Assembly: GCA_024529925.1 (NCBI GenBank)
Contig: JAFEUB010001548.1
Coordinates: 744,001 to 808,000, forward strand
Length of the DNA: 64,000 nt
Direction: 5' to 3'
Source: Ophthalmolycus amberensis
Taxonomy: Eukaryota > Chordata > Actinopteri > Perciformes > Zoarcidae
Shown: piece by piece, positions 1 through 11,489 of the stretch
Layout: every line of letters starts with the position of its first letter
Numbering within the stretch: the first letter of the stretch is position 1
Made by a program: the position numbers and the translations under genes
Notes under the pieces: model-generated
What the model was told of the DNA's origin: nothing
Seen by the model: the letters and a program-made list of their open reading frames with translations, nothing else
Databases searched by the model: none

Positions 1-410
1 AGGAGGCTGAGGTCCATCAGGACCAAGACCTCATCCCACATGAACAGCTTCTTCCCATCTTCAGTTGGGCTCATCAACAAAGCCCGGGACCCCCACTGAC
101 TCTGTCATCCCCAGGACAATTTCCTACCAGTCACTCCCCCGCACATCCCCTCAAATACAGTCTACACTTTACATTACACCTACTGTACATCTCACTTGTT
201 TATAATCCTGTTATCTGTTCGTTTGTGCACTTTATTTTATATTTCACTTTATTTTATATTTTACTGTAAATTTAAATATGCTTCTACTTTTTGCCCTGTA
301 TTGATTGTTGTTGATTGTTTAATGTTAAGCACCACCCGTCATGTCAAATTCCTTGTATGTGCAACATACCGTGGCAAAAAATGGCTCTGATTCAGATTCT
401 GATAAATGTG
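1..410 (+). mobile_element. Truncated non-LTR retrotransposon, 3' end
   Basis: The first frame reads as the C-terminal tail of a LINE ORF2 (RRLRSIRTKTSSHMNSFF, then VGLINKARDPH and a stop near 106). It is followed by an AT-rich 3' UTR with the typical fish-LINE ending TTCCTTGTATGTGCAACATA and a short TTCTGA-type tail. The element is cut by the window start. The clade (CR1/Rex-like or L1-like) is not resolved. Confidence 0.7.
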
Positions 411-2456
411 GGGTTTCCAAAACATTAAAATGGATTTTATTTGCGAATCATAATTTATTTAGTTGTCACAATGATTTGAAATAACAACAAATAACGACAT
501 TTAAATTGCTTTGATTTTAACAAATGCTCCCAGATTTTGACTAAAATTACAATTCTGGCAGTGATAATAGATAATAAATTGTGCTGGAAATCACATATAA
601 ATTAAAAATAAGCAAACATTTTCAAGGTCAATTGCAGGACAATTAAGGCTTTTCTAACCCAGCTTCCTTTAATAGCTTAGCTCATTCTGCTCGTGTGTTA
701 CTGTGTGGAAGTCTGAGGAGATACAAAACAAATACAATATGTATACTTCAAAAGAGCCATGAACCAACAAACTCCCTGTTTACTAAATTAAAGAATCACA
801 TTTAGAGTCTCGGTCGACCTCAAAACGGCTGAATCACCTGAAAGTATCCAGACGGTGTTTGAAAGGAAAGTCAATATGATGATTTGCCTGTTTGTAAAAA
901 ATCGTGAGTACCAATGTAAAAATCATTGTAATTCAGTTCATTTGTGAATTTATGGAAAAGCTGTGGTGAGGAATTGAAAACATGCAGTGCACTCAATAAG
1001 TAAAAAAATTTGATCACAACTGCAAAAATGACTTTTAAATTGAACAAAGTCCATTTGGGGCTTCTACATTCAACGTCCACAAATGTCCAAACAAAAAGAC
1101 ATATTTGGAATCCAGAACATAGCTGCTTGAAAAGGTTTGACATCATTTATCATTATATTGTAAATCTTTGAAATGGAACTAATTCACTTTCTCCACGAGG
1201 CTTCAGGAAACTAAATTTGAGTAAATTTATGGAGAAGTGTAAAATGCACATTTCCCTAAAACGCCATTCTTTCATTTAAATGTAACTTTTGAATCTCAAA
1301 TGAAAAACCCCTGATGATCTATTGTTCTATATTGTAAAAAGCTGAAAAGACGGATCATTCTGTAAAAGTAAATACAAATGACTGTGTGAACTGCTGCCTC
1401 ATTGACTGCAGACCAAAATGCATTTCAATTTCAATGATGTGTCAGCTGCACCGGTCCTTCAACGCTCTGAGCACCAATCTCCCTGTTTTGTTTTATTATC
1501 ACCATTGTAACAGAGTATATGTGCATCTGTGCTCTAACGTTGTGCTTCATCTTTGCCCCCATGTTACAGTAAAGGTGGCCCCGTAACAAGCTTCTGGTTA
1601 GCCTGAAGACCCCCGTGTTAGAAAAGCCCCTTTCTAACACGTTCAAGCTGGTTTCTTTCATCAAGACACTGCTGTTGCAGGTGCTCCACATGTACGGTCA
1701 ACTTTAATGCAATTATGAGTGTTATGCCTCTGCAGGCGCCAGATGTTTGTCTGTTTTCCGTATTATTCTCGTGTAACCAGTACCTCAGGAATCTGGAGGG
1801 AGGTTCCTCAAATATGGCACAAATGTCCACTTGGACTCAAGGATGAAGTGATTCAAGTTGTGTGGGTAAAGGTCCGTGTGAACTCAAGAATTGATTTGCT
1901 AATTGTGACAATTTCACACAAATGTCTAAAAGGATAAAATGAGGAAGTAGGTGACATTTTGGACAGACTGTAACTTGACTGTTTGGCGGAGGCATACAAC
2001 CGCATGGTGGTCATTTTAGTGAGCTGCAAACTTCTCGTCTTGTCTAATTGTACACATGAGCTGGATGACTGAATATATCAATTTGCTCCTAAACAAGATA
2101 CGGACAATGACTATCCTGTAGTCAAATCATCATCACATTTGAACACAGCCCTCAGAGTACAGTAGAGACATGATCTAATAACAATGCCATAAAACTCCAA
2201 AAGGGCTGGCGTTTGAAGATAATGTTACTTACTACCAATATAAGTTATTGATTATGATGAAGCACGGTGGTGTTTTTGCTCCGTTACCCAGATAACTTTT
2301 CACAATTTCCTTTATTTAAAAACAGTATGGTGACACAAAGAATAAGGATCATAAAATAACTGATACCAAATCTGAAATTCACAGAGAACATTTTAGGTTC
2401 CACAGGTTTAACAATACAGAAGTCAAATGTTACACATCAACTCTCAGGTTTACATG
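411..2456. other. Interval downstream of ppp6c without a recognisable gene
   Basis: AT-rich sequence with short non-homologous ORFs on both strands. I see no splice-flanked exon, RNA gene or clear repeat in it. Confidence 0.5.
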
Positions 2457-2462
2457 TTTATT
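2457..2462 (-). terminator. Candidate polyadenylation signal of ppp6c
   Basis: On the minus strand this reads AATAAA, about 445 nt beyond the stop codon. Other AATAAA hexamers lie further on (for example near 2310), so which one is used is undetermined. The 2463-2906 interval would then be 3' UTR; it shows no repeats or other genes. Confidence 0.35.
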
Positions 2463-2906
2463 TATAAGATCACATGATAACACGAAGTGTATAAGTCCAC
2501 TGAAACTTGTCAGAATAGATGCAATAGTTTGCTCTTGCTCAGAGCTTTAATGCATAACCAGAACAAAATAAAGTACAACACTGCACCTGCAATTTGCGCT
2601 CTAGTAAAGAAAAATCCAGATTTATAAATATGAACATTTCTGTGTTATTTTAATCCTTTCTCTTAAACATTTGACCAACGCAGTGATCCTGCTGAGCTTT
2701 AACTCCAATATCTCAGTGTGATTTAAGCTGCAGAATAACGTCATTAAATGCCTACGTGGGAATAACTGGTTGATAGTTGGCACCAAGAAACGCACTGTAA
2801 ATACTTCTAACTGTACAATACGAAATTCATATGGGAGCACAAGTGCTGATGCCACTGTCCCAGGCTGCACTGAACAAATGGCTGCGTTCTTTCGGTTGTA
2901 ACGTGC

Positions 2907-3155
2907 TTACAGGAAATAAGGTGTTGTTGTTCGAGGCGGAATGACCCTCTCAGAGTCGGGCACTGCTCTGAAGAGCTTCGGCTCTCTCGTGTTTGCGTCT
3001 TTGAAGACCATTATGGAGGCGATGTTGCCGCAGCGATAGCAGTAGTTAGGAGCAGACCACACTGTGACCAGCTTCTCGTCGAACATGAACTTGTAGCCTT
3101 CGTGGACAAGTTGATGCGCCCTGCAGATCAGCTTCAGGTTGTTGACGTGAACAAA
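2907..3155 (-). CDS. ppp6c: ppp6c coding exon 7 and stop (residues 224-305)
   Basis: Encodes [20 protein letters not shown] and onward through [12 protein letters not shown] to the C-terminal [10 protein letters not shown], stop TAA at 2907-2909. The acceptor is CTGTAG. It includes the second metal-binding histidine (RAHQ) and the methylatable C-terminal leucine. Confidence 0.96.
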   Translation of the reverse strand, partial: FVHVNNLKLICRAHQLVHEGYKFMFDEKLVTVWSAPNYCYRCGNIASIMVFKDANTREPKLFRAVPDSERVIPPRTTTPYFL

Positions 3156-6100
3156 CTACAGGGTTTTTGGAAGATAGAGAGAAACAAAAGACGGGGAGAA
3201 AGAGAAACACTGAAAAACACCGCCAGCGAGAATACTCATCATCCCCTTGTTTACTCTGGTGGCCCCAAATGACAGTGAGAGGCAATTGACCCTTCACTAA
3301 ATCCCAATCTGGAACGCAGACCGACCAATCACAGCGTAGCATTGGCCAGCTCCGACCAGGGTCCCACATCTAACCAGCTCTGCTCCACACACTCATCAGG
3401 CTGGTTTAGTGGATTTGGAGCTAGTCCTGGTTAAATGTTGTGTGATAGCAATACTTGTTACTCTGAGAGGTTGGAAGGAGATATACACGATTGTAAAACA
3501 TAACATTTCTGTGGTTGTAAAAATGAATGAAGACGTACTCGGCTTCACAGGAACAGTGTCTTCTCACTTGTGGCCAGGTGATGTGCTGGTTCAATAGTTA
3601 CACTGTGATGTGGAGCCTTAGAGTCTATCTTTGCCTTTTCAACTGGTTTGACATCCTGGATGTACCTGAGCACAGAATGAAGTCTCCCTCTGTGTGTGTT
3701 GTTATCAGAGCTGCTCTCTTTGTTCACAAAGCCAGCTGGCCGCACGATAGTGGTTAGCTCACGGCCGCTGCTCTGCACTGCTCTCGTACAGCTGACAGTG
3801 CTGTCCCAGCCGACAGTGTAACAGGTAAAGTATCTAGAGAGTGCAAAAGCATTTTTCGTACCAGGCTGAAAACATGTTTATCTCTGCTGTAAATTTGGGT
3901 ATTTCAACATGGGGGTCTGGAGAGATGGACTCACTTTGGAGCCAGCTTCAAGGTTGATATTTCAGGTAAAGCAGTTTATGGCACTGCAGCGATGCACCAG
4001 AGGTTGGTGCTTGGTGGAGGCACTAGATATGAAAAGGTAAAGTAAAAGCAACCTACCTCGTTTGTGACCTTTGCACCAAAGAGCCAGCCAGCTCCTCTGG
4101 GGCTGATGGCCCAGGTGTCCACGTCTTCAGGGTCTGACCACACCAGATCACAGAACGCTCCTTTGTGGGGGATCTCCTGGTTCCGCTCAATGGTTCGAAT
4201 TTGATCTAGAGTTTTTATGTCTGGGGAGAGGCCTCCGTGGACACACAGTATCTGCTCGTCCATCAGCTGACAACACAGAACAGAAGGATCAGGGCATCAC
4301 ATATAAACTATGAATCTGTTTGGCCAACTGGTTACAGACCGTACAAACCATGTACAATAAAAACATTGGATTGTATACATAACAGTAACTAAGGGGTGTG
4401 GGACTTTCAAGTTATGAAAAAAAGAAGTCTGCTGAAAAACAGTGAAAGGTTTGAAATGACCAACGATGAGGTGAGAGATATGGACCAACATAACAGATCA
4501 AACTGTCAGTCTGATGATGAGCTGTTACATGTTGTTAAACCTACAGATGATAGAATACCAACAAATAGCGAACCGGGATCAGTGGTCACTACATATTTCA
4601 GCGGGAGAGTTCGGAGGTTAATTATGTGAGAAAGGTGAATGTCATGTTTGTGACGACTCATCTTTCGAGTGTATGCAGCATACAATGTGGCACGGTTGAG
4701 GAATGATTCTGAAAGATGTGGCGGTGGCATTAATGGAGTGAAATGTGAAGGTTGAGGATAACGATGGATGAACACTCACAACAGGCAACATGAGGTAGAG
4801 ATCTACTTGTCATGTGCAAATAAAAAATGGTCCAACTCAAGAAACGTTGAGGTAGAATGTCCCAATTTTGCTATCTTTGCCATTTTCCATAAAATCCTAA
4901 GAGCTTAAAAATGGAACCCAAGTCAGGTCTGTCCTTCATTAGCGATGCTTGACAGATTCATGTACATCAGCAGCGCCACAATATTAGCGCTTCTGTACAG
5001 TACTTATTCTAAACAATGTGGAAATGACGGCCAAGCATCAGGTAGAGACTGTTCCTCCCCTTTACCTAAAGCAGCTCAGACAGCAGCATCACACTCTGCA
5101 ATGAAGCTTTTAAAACCAGGGAAAGAAATAGCATTTCATCTGTATCATGACATCACAATTACCAAAAGCTGCTCTCTACTCAGCAATAACTCAATATGAG
5201 CCTCATTCCAGGCTTCTAAAGAAGAACTGTCATTTATAAAGTCACTTCATGACAACAAATGAACACAAAGCGCAGTAACACTTCAACACTTACAGCTGCT
5301 ACTGTCAACATATCGAACACTTTGGTACAATAACGCCAGGCATTTGCATTCCCATACTTGGTCTGGCACTCATCTGTAAGACAAAGAAGGGCTCACTTAT
5401 TTCAAACAGAAGGGTGTGATTACAGTGCAGGGAGTGAGGTCAGTGACAGTGCAGTCATCATCTGACTGCTATGAATCAAATCTCACCATAAAAGCCATAA
5501 ACTTGAGTGATCTGTCGGCTTTCGTGGTTTCCACGAAGAAGAGTGATGCGGTCGGGCCATTTGGCTTTCAGCACCAGCAGGTAGGTGAACGTCTCCAGAC
5601 TGTAATATCCTCGGTCAACAAAGTCCCCCTGCAGATGACGGAGGCTTATGAACAACACTCTGACAAAACATCACTTGAACACAATGAATTGGGACAGATG
5701 CCTATCGAGTGCAAACTGCTTTCAATGTACCAACCATAAATATGTAATTTGTGTCCGGAACCTGGCCGCCAGTTCGGAAGAGTTCACAAAGATCATAAAA
5801 CTGAGGCACAGAGAGATAGAGATGAGTGTAAGGCATTTCATTGTATATGTACAACAGACCAATGTCTCACATGCTATGTAAAGCGCAGGCTGTGCACAGC
5901 CATATTAGGGGAAACAAACTCTTTCTCTTTCTTTTATACCTGTCCATGTATGTCCCCACACACCGTTACAGGAGTGGAAACAGGCTGGACGTTGGATTCC
6001 TCCAGCAGAAGGTCACACACATAGTCACATAACCTCTGTAGAGATGAAAGACAAAGCACAGCGAGTCAGTCATCGTTCACATCGTTCAGTGAGTCAGTCA

Positions 6101-9100
6101 TCGTTCAATGAGTCAGTCATCGTTCACATCGTTCAGTGAGTCAGTCATCGTTCATATCGTTCAATGAGTCAGTCATCGTTCACATCGTTCAGTGACTCAG
6201 TCATCGTTCATATCGTTCAGCGAGTCAGTCATCGTTCACATCGTTCAGTGACTCAGTCATCGTTCATATCGTTCAGCGAGTCAGTCATCGTTGACATCGT
6301 TCAGCGAGTCAGTCATCGTTCAGTGAGTCAGTCATCGTTCATATCGTTCAGCGAGTCAGTCATCGTTCACATCGTTCAGTGAGTCAGTCATCGTTCAGCG
6401 AGTCAGTCATCGTTCACATCGTTCAGTGAGTCAGTCATCGTTCAGTGAGTCAGTCATCGTTCACATCGTTCAGTGAGTCAGTCATCGTTCACATCGTTCA
6501 GTGAGTCAGTCATCGTTCACATCGTTCAGTGAGTCAGTCATCGTTCACATCGTTCAGTGAGTCAGTCATCGTTCAGTGAGTCAGTCATCGTTCACATCGT
6601 TCAATGAGTCAGTCATCGTTCACATCGTTCAGTGAGTCAGTCATCGTTCAATGAGTCAGTCATCGTTCACATCGTTCAGCGAGTCAGTCATCGTTCAGCG
6701 AGTCAGTCATCGTTCAGCGAGTCAGTCATCGTTCAGTGAGTCAGTCATCGTTCACATCGTTCAGTGAGTCAGTCATCGTTCACATCGTTCAGTGAGTCAG
6801 TCATCGTTCACATCGTTCAGTGAGTCAGTCATCGTTCAGTGAGTCAGTCATCGTTCAGCGAGTCAGTCATCGTTCAGCGAGTCAGTCATCGTTCAGCGAG
6901 TCAGTCATCGTTCAGCGAGTCAGTCATCGTTCACATCGTTCAATGAGTCAGTCATCGTTCACATCGTTCAGTGAGTCAGTCATCGTTCACATCGTTCAAT
7001 GAGTCAGTCATCGTTCACATCGTTCAGTGAGTCAGTCATCGTTCAATGAGTCAGTCATCGTTCACATCGTTCAGTGAGTCAGTCATCGTTCAGCGAGTCA
7101 GTCATCGTTCATATCGTTCAATGAGTCAGTCATCGTTCACATCGTTCAATGAGTCAGTCATCGTTCATATCGTTCAGCGAGTCAGTCATCGTTGACATCG
7201 TTCAGCGAGTCAGTCATCGTTCAGCGAGTCAGTCATCGTTCAGTGAGTCAGTCATCGTTCATATCGTTCAGCGAGTCAGTCATCGTTCACATCGTTCAGC
7301 GAGTCAGTCATCGTTCACATCGTTCAGCGAGTCAGTCATCGTTCACATCGTTCAGCGAGTCAGTCATCGTTCAGCGAGTCAGTCATCGTTCAGCGAGTCA
7401 GTCATCGTTCACATCGTTCAATGAGTCAGTCATCGTTGACATCGTTCAGCGAGTCAGTCATCGTTCAGCGAGTCAGTCATCGTTCATATCGTTCAGCGAG
7501 TCAGTCATCGTTGACATCGTTCAGCGAGTCAGTCTTCGTTCAGCGAGTCAGTCATCGTTCAGCGAGTCAGTCATCGTTCAGTGAGTCAGTCATCGTTCAC
7601 ATCGTTCAGTGAGTCAGTCATCGTTCACATCGTTCAGTGAGTCAGTCATCGTTCATATCGTTCAGCGAGTCAGTCATCGTTCAGTGAGTCAGTCATCGTT
7701 CATATCGTTCAGCGAGTCAGTCATCGTTCACATTGTTCAGCGAGTCAGTCATCGTTCACATCGTTCAGCGAGTCAGTCATCGTTCATATCGTTCAATGAG
7801 TCAGTCATCGTTCACATCGTTCAGTGAGTCAGTCATCGTTCACATCGTTCAATGAGTCAGTCATCGTTCACATCGTTCAATGAGTCAGTCATCGTTCACA
7901 TCGTTCAGTGAGTCAGTCATCGTTCACATCGTTCAGTGAGTCAGTCATCGTTCATATCGTTCAGTGAGTCAGTCATCGTTCACATCGTTCAGTGAGTCAG
8001 TCATCGTTCAGTGAGTCAGTCATCGTTCAGCGAGTCAGTCATCGTTCAGCGAGTCAGTCATCGTTCACATCGTTCAATGAGTCAGTCATCGTTCACATCG
8101 TTCAGTGAGTCAGTCATCGTTCACATCATTCAGTGAGTCAGTCATCGTTCATATCGTTCAATGAGTCAGTCATCGTTCACATCGTTCAGTGAGTCAGTCA
8201 TCATTCACATCGTTCAGTGAGTCAGTCATCGTTCACATCGTTCAGTGAGTCAGTCATCGTTCATATCGTTCAGCGAGTCAGTCATCGTTCAGTGAGTCAG
8301 TCATCGTTCATATCGTTCAGCGAGTCAGTCATCGTTCACATCGTTCAGCGAGTCAGTCATCGTTCACATCGTTCAGTGAGTCAGTCATCGTTCAGTGAGT
8401 CAGTCATCGTTCACATCGTTCAGCGAGTCAGTCATCGTTCACATCGTTCAGCGAGTCAGTCATCGTTCACATCGTTCAGTGAGTCAGTCATCGTTCACAT
8501 CGTTCAGTGAGTCAGTCATCGTTCAGTGAGTCAGTCATCGTTCAGTGAGTCAGTCATCGTTCACATCGTTCAGTGAGTCAGTCATCGTTCACATCGTTCA
8601 GTGAGTCAGTCATCGTTCAGTGAGTCAGTCATCGTTCACATCGTTCAGCGAGTCAGTCATCGTTCACATCGTTCAGCGAGTCAGTCATCGTTCACATCGT
8701 TCAGCGAGTCAGTCATCGTTCAGTGAGTCAGTCATCGTTCAGCGAGTCAGTCATCGTTCAGTGAGTCAGTCATCGTTCAGCGAGTCAGTCATCGTTCACA
8801 TCGTTCAGCGAGTCAGTCATCGTTCACATCGTTCAGCGAGTCAGTCATCGTTCACATCGTTCAGCGAGTCAGTCATCGTTCAGTGAGTCAGTCATCGTTC
8901 AGCGAGTCAGTCATCGTTCACATCGTTCAGTGAGTCAGTCATCGTTCACATCGTTCAGTGAGTCAGTCATCGTTCACATCGTTCAGTGAGTCAGTCATCG
9001 TTCAGTGAGTCAGTCATCGTTCAGTGAGTCAGTCATCGTTCACATCGTTCAGTGAGTCAGTCATCGTTCACATCGTTCAGTGAGTCAGTCATCGTTCACA

Positions 9101-11003
9101 TCGTTCAGCGAGTCAGTCATCGTTCACATCGTTCAGTGAGTTAGTCATCGTTCACATCGTTCAGTGTTGTTAAATGAGACAACTTTGAGGGAAATCTTCT
9201 TCTTGTCAGGGAAAAGCTTCGGAAACATTGTTTACAATTGCCAAGACCCAAAAAGTGATACTTGAGGAACAATTATTGAAACCACCAACTCATGTAGCAT
9301 TGAACCGTTATATTTGATAGTAGGTAATATTATAACAATACAGTCAATATTTGAGTAAATGTGGCACTATGTGATGAGTGAGTTACAAAGATCAATGCAG
9401 GTGAACTCACAGTCCAGTCACTCTGAAGTGTTCAGTCAGTGAGACTCAGGGTCAACTCTAACACTAAGAATTAGGATGACTTGAACAAAGCTTGTCTAAA
9501 TATCTCCAATTGCTTTTGGTCTCCTAAAATTGCAGGGTTAGGGTTTTTGGCAATTGCCAAGACACAAAAGTTGGCACTTGTTGCACAGTTATTAAAAGCA
9601 CTTACTCATGTAGCCTATATAATGACCAGGTATGCTAAACCATCAACACATTGTCTGCTTTACACAAAGTTTAAAATTCTAAAACACTCTTTTCTCCACC
9701 ATCAATCTCCTGCACCCACAATGCACCTGTGAAAACAATTGTAACCATTAACATCACTTAGAAATCAGAGCTTCAACCGTACAGACTATGGCTTAAACAC
9801 TGTGAACAGGATTCAGGTTTCTCTTTGATGTGCACAACAACGGAGGCCAATCTTAGAGAGAGAGTTAGAAGACTGTAATTACAATATACTGTGTCCAAAA
9901 CAGTAGTATGTCCATGTCATCTTCAGTTAAAGTCTTTGGTGTATGATTCTGTTATGAGTTCATGAGAATAAACACACTATATTCGTGTTCATTGTCTATA
10001 TTTACATCATGCTACAAAAGAGTCATTCATGAGCTCATTAATCACAATCCAGCTACTAACAGTAAACATGGTGCCACATTTACTCTATTATTGACTGTAT
10101 TGTTATAATATTACCTACCATCACATGCTAACACAAACTATTATTGACTGTATTGTTATATTACCTACTATCACATGCTAACACAAACTCTATTATTGAC
10201 TGTATTGTTATAATATTACCTACTATCACATGCTAACACAAACTCTATTATTGACTGTATTGTTATATTACCTACTATCACATGCTAACACAAACTCTAT
10301 TATTGACTGTATTGTTATAATATTACCTACTATCACATGCTAACACAAACTCTATTATTGACTGTATTGTAACCAAAATAAGACAAGAATATTCACATCT
10401 ATATTGAGGAGTTTTCAGCAATAAGGGGTTTATATCATGGCGTAAAAGAGAAATACATTATTCTCTAAACTTCCTGAGCTACTTATTTTTCTGTCATGAA
10501 ATAGGGCTTTGTTACTTAACGCCAGCTTTATAGTGACTGTCGCAGTCTTTCAGTGAAGAGAGAACTCTGTGGATAGTGGTAACTGCACCACACTGACAAC
10601 AGACTAATGTCATCCACCGTCACAACACTCAGCATCATCAGCTCACTGAGCTATGGCTACACGCGTGCTCATTTAACGTCAGCTGGTAATGCACACCACG
10701 TTAGCTCACCAGCACTTCTGCTTCGTAAGCATTGCATTATGTAGTGGGACTCGTATTTACCTGTTATTGCTAAACTGAACAAATCGTTTGAGCGGGTTTC
10801 ACTTCCTGGCCAAGAGATGAAGTCAGCAGGCTAACGTCACTAGCTAGCTAACGTTACTAGCTAGCTAACAGTTAATTACGCTGTTACAACATACCGAATC
10901 AAACACATTTAAATAAAGTCGGGTTTACCTTGAGGTCATTTTCTGGGAGATATTTACACTGTTTTGCAATCTCTGCATATTTATCCAAATCCAGAGGCGC
11001 CAT
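2907..11003 (-). CDS. ppp6c: Serine/threonine-protein phosphatase 6 catalytic subunit (7 coding exons)
   Basis: Catalytic subunit of the PP2A-like phosphatase PP6, a cytosolic/nuclear metal-dependent Ser/Thr phosphatase that works with SAPS and ankyrin regulatory subunits. Coding exons on the minus strand: 10929-11003, 5940-6035, 5735-5800, 5487-5628, 5294-5373, 4057-4266 and 2907-3155. All junctions have GT/AG ends and compatible phases, and the sum is 918 nt, i.e. 305 aa plus stop, the length of human PPP6C. The PPP-family metal and catalytic motifs are all visible: GDIHG (about residues 52-56), GDFVDRG (81-87), RGNHES (112-117), CVHGG (about 161-165) and a late RAHQ (about 235-238). The C-terminus YFL is the PP2A-group tail that is methylated on leucine. 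N-terminus MAPLDLDKY and the KYLPENDLK segment fit PP6 rather than PP2A or PP4. The gene looks intact; the only odd feature is the large intron 1 satellite. Confidence 0.97.
3156..4056. repeat. ppp6c intron 6 with a dispersed repeat copy (3660-3975)
   Basis: Positions 3660-3790 match 22985-23130 and positions 3855-3965 match 49650-49780 (shared blocks such as ACCAGGCTG, AACATGGGGGTCT and TTTGGAGCC). Together they indicate a dispersed teleost repeat family. The stretch 3763-3785 contains CTGCTCTGCACTGCTCTC, the seed of the pentanucleotide array at 23.1 kb. Confidence 0.55.
4057..4266 (-). CDS. ppp6c: ppp6c coding exon 6 (residues 154-223)
   Basis: Seventy codons, from [20 protein letters not shown] to LFGAKVTNE, donor GTAGGT. 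Holds the CVHGG motif with a metal/catalytic-site histidine and the [10 protein letters not shown] loop. Confidence 0.97.
5294..5373 (-). CDS. ppp6c: ppp6c coding exon 5 (residues 127-153)
   Basis: An 80-nt exon encoding [20 protein letters not shown] then DMLTVAA, with acceptor TTACAG and donor GTAAGTG. The first codon is split with exon 4. Confidence 0.95.
5487..5628 (-). CDS. ppp6c: ppp6c coding exon 4 (residues 80-127)
   Basis: Encodes [20 protein letters not shown] through QVYGFY and ends one base into the next codon (donor GTGAGA). Contains GDxVDRG and GNHE, the core of the binuclear metal site. Confidence 0.96.
5735..5800 (-). CDS. ppp6c: ppp6c coding exon 3 (residues 58-79)
   Basis: A 66-nt exon, too short for ordinary ORF listing, encoding [20 protein letters not shown] followed by FM. 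Acceptor CCTCAG, donor GTTGGT (a weaker donor), phase 0 at both ends. Confidence 0.94.
5940..6035 (-). CDS. ppp6c: ppp6c coding exon 2 (residues 26-57)
   Basis: Read from the reverse complement: RLCDYVC through VCGDIHGQ, 32 codons in phase 0, acceptor CTACAG and donor GTATAA. It carries the first metal-binding motif GDxHG. The repeat array begins only about 30 bp upstream of its acceptor. Confidence 0.95.
6063..9165. repeat. 3.1-kb minisatellite of 19- and 28-bp units (ppp6c intron 1)
   Basis: Tandem array built from a 19-bp module (GTTCAGYGAGTCAGTCATC) and a 9-bp module (GTTCAYATC), alternating as 19- or 28-bp units. Units differ mainly at one Y position (CGAGTCA versus TGAGTCA) and C/T in CAYATC, arranged irregularly, as expected from unequal exchange. 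By eye I count about 70 units carrying TGAGTCA or TGACTCA, the AP-1 consensus. The SQSSF/SVIV-type ORFs on the plus strand are by-products of the repeat and antisense to ppp6c. Confidence 0.97.
9166..9315. other. Unique spacer after the minisatellite
   Basis: Ordinary intronic sequence in ppp6c intron 1. Positions 9233-9300 (CAATTGCCAAGAC..., ACTCATGTAG) are imperfectly repeated at 9550-9620. Confidence 0.4.
9316..10122. repeat. Inverted repeat of about 56 bp enclosing about 695 bp
   Basis: The arm 9316-9371 (TAGGTAATATTATAAC... GTAAATGTGGCAC) matches the reverse complement of 10067-10122 with only a few mismatches. Between the arms lies a copy of a dispersed element also present at 11490-12260, 22436-22560, 35045-35750 and 58505-58575. 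The arrangement suggests a non-autonomous DNA transposon with terminal inverted repeats, but no target-site duplication was established. Confidence 0.6.
10085..10372. repeat. Tandem array of a 51-55-bp unit
   Basis: About five copies of a unit starting CTATTATTGACTGTATTG and ending CACATGCTAACACAAA. Copies alternate between TTATAATATTA and TTATATTA. The first copy is the right arm of the inverted repeat at 9316-10122. Confidence 0.9.
10929..11003 (-). CDS. ppp6c: ppp6c coding exon 1 (residues 1-25)
   Basis: Encodes [20 protein letters not shown] plus ENDLK and ends AAG before a GTAAAC donor. An in-frame ATG lies 26 codons upstream (11079-11081), but MAPLDLDKY is the family N-terminus. A TATA-like sequence at 11107-11113 would place transcription start near the upstream ATG, so the downstream start is preferred. 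Confidence 0.95.
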
Positions 11004-11106
11004 GGTGCCGAGCGAGTCGTCACGAGCAACTTCCTGCAACAACTGAGCGAGTGTCACACTACTGCCATCTATCGTCTGCATTAACCAAGAGAACTCAGTC
11101 GCAGTT

Positions 11107-11113
11107 TTTTATA
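11107..11113 (-). promoter_or_regulatory. TATA-like element upstream of ppp6c exon 1
   Basis: The minus strand reads TATAAAA about 100 nt upstream of the MAPL start codon. If it is functional, transcription would start near 11080, right at the upstream in-frame ATG. PPP-family genes are usually TATA-less housekeeping genes, so this may be fortuitous. Confidence 0.25.
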
Positions 11114-11489
11114 CATTTTCATTTGTGAGCCAAACTATCGAAAACCAAGCTGCAACTTCAAACGCACAAATTAATTGAAGATATAAATGTCCCATGTCCT
11201 CTTTCTTCCCCATTCAAAAACATTAGAAGTATTATTTTGATCGTTCCCACTGGAAGTGCTGAGTCACTGTGTCCGACTTGAATCATACAGATATAGATAT
11301 ATAACAATATATACAGATATAGATCAACAGCAACGTTTTATCAGATAGGCTTAAGAGAACAGAAAAGCAATATAAGATGAAGAAATAATTATATTTTTGA
11401 TTAAATAAAGAAACTGACTACACCACAATTCAAAATCAAACTACTTCCATAAACAGAGATGCAACTTCACATTACGACCACCGGAGGGC

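Noticed and set aside
6164..8886. SQSSF/SVIV-rich open frames in the 19/28-bp array
   Set aside because: Translation of a minisatellite, antisense to ppp6c, broken and restarted many times.
6063..9165. CRISPR-like array of regular repeats
   Set aside because: No unique spacers: repeats are directly adjacent and variants of each other, in a vertebrate intron.
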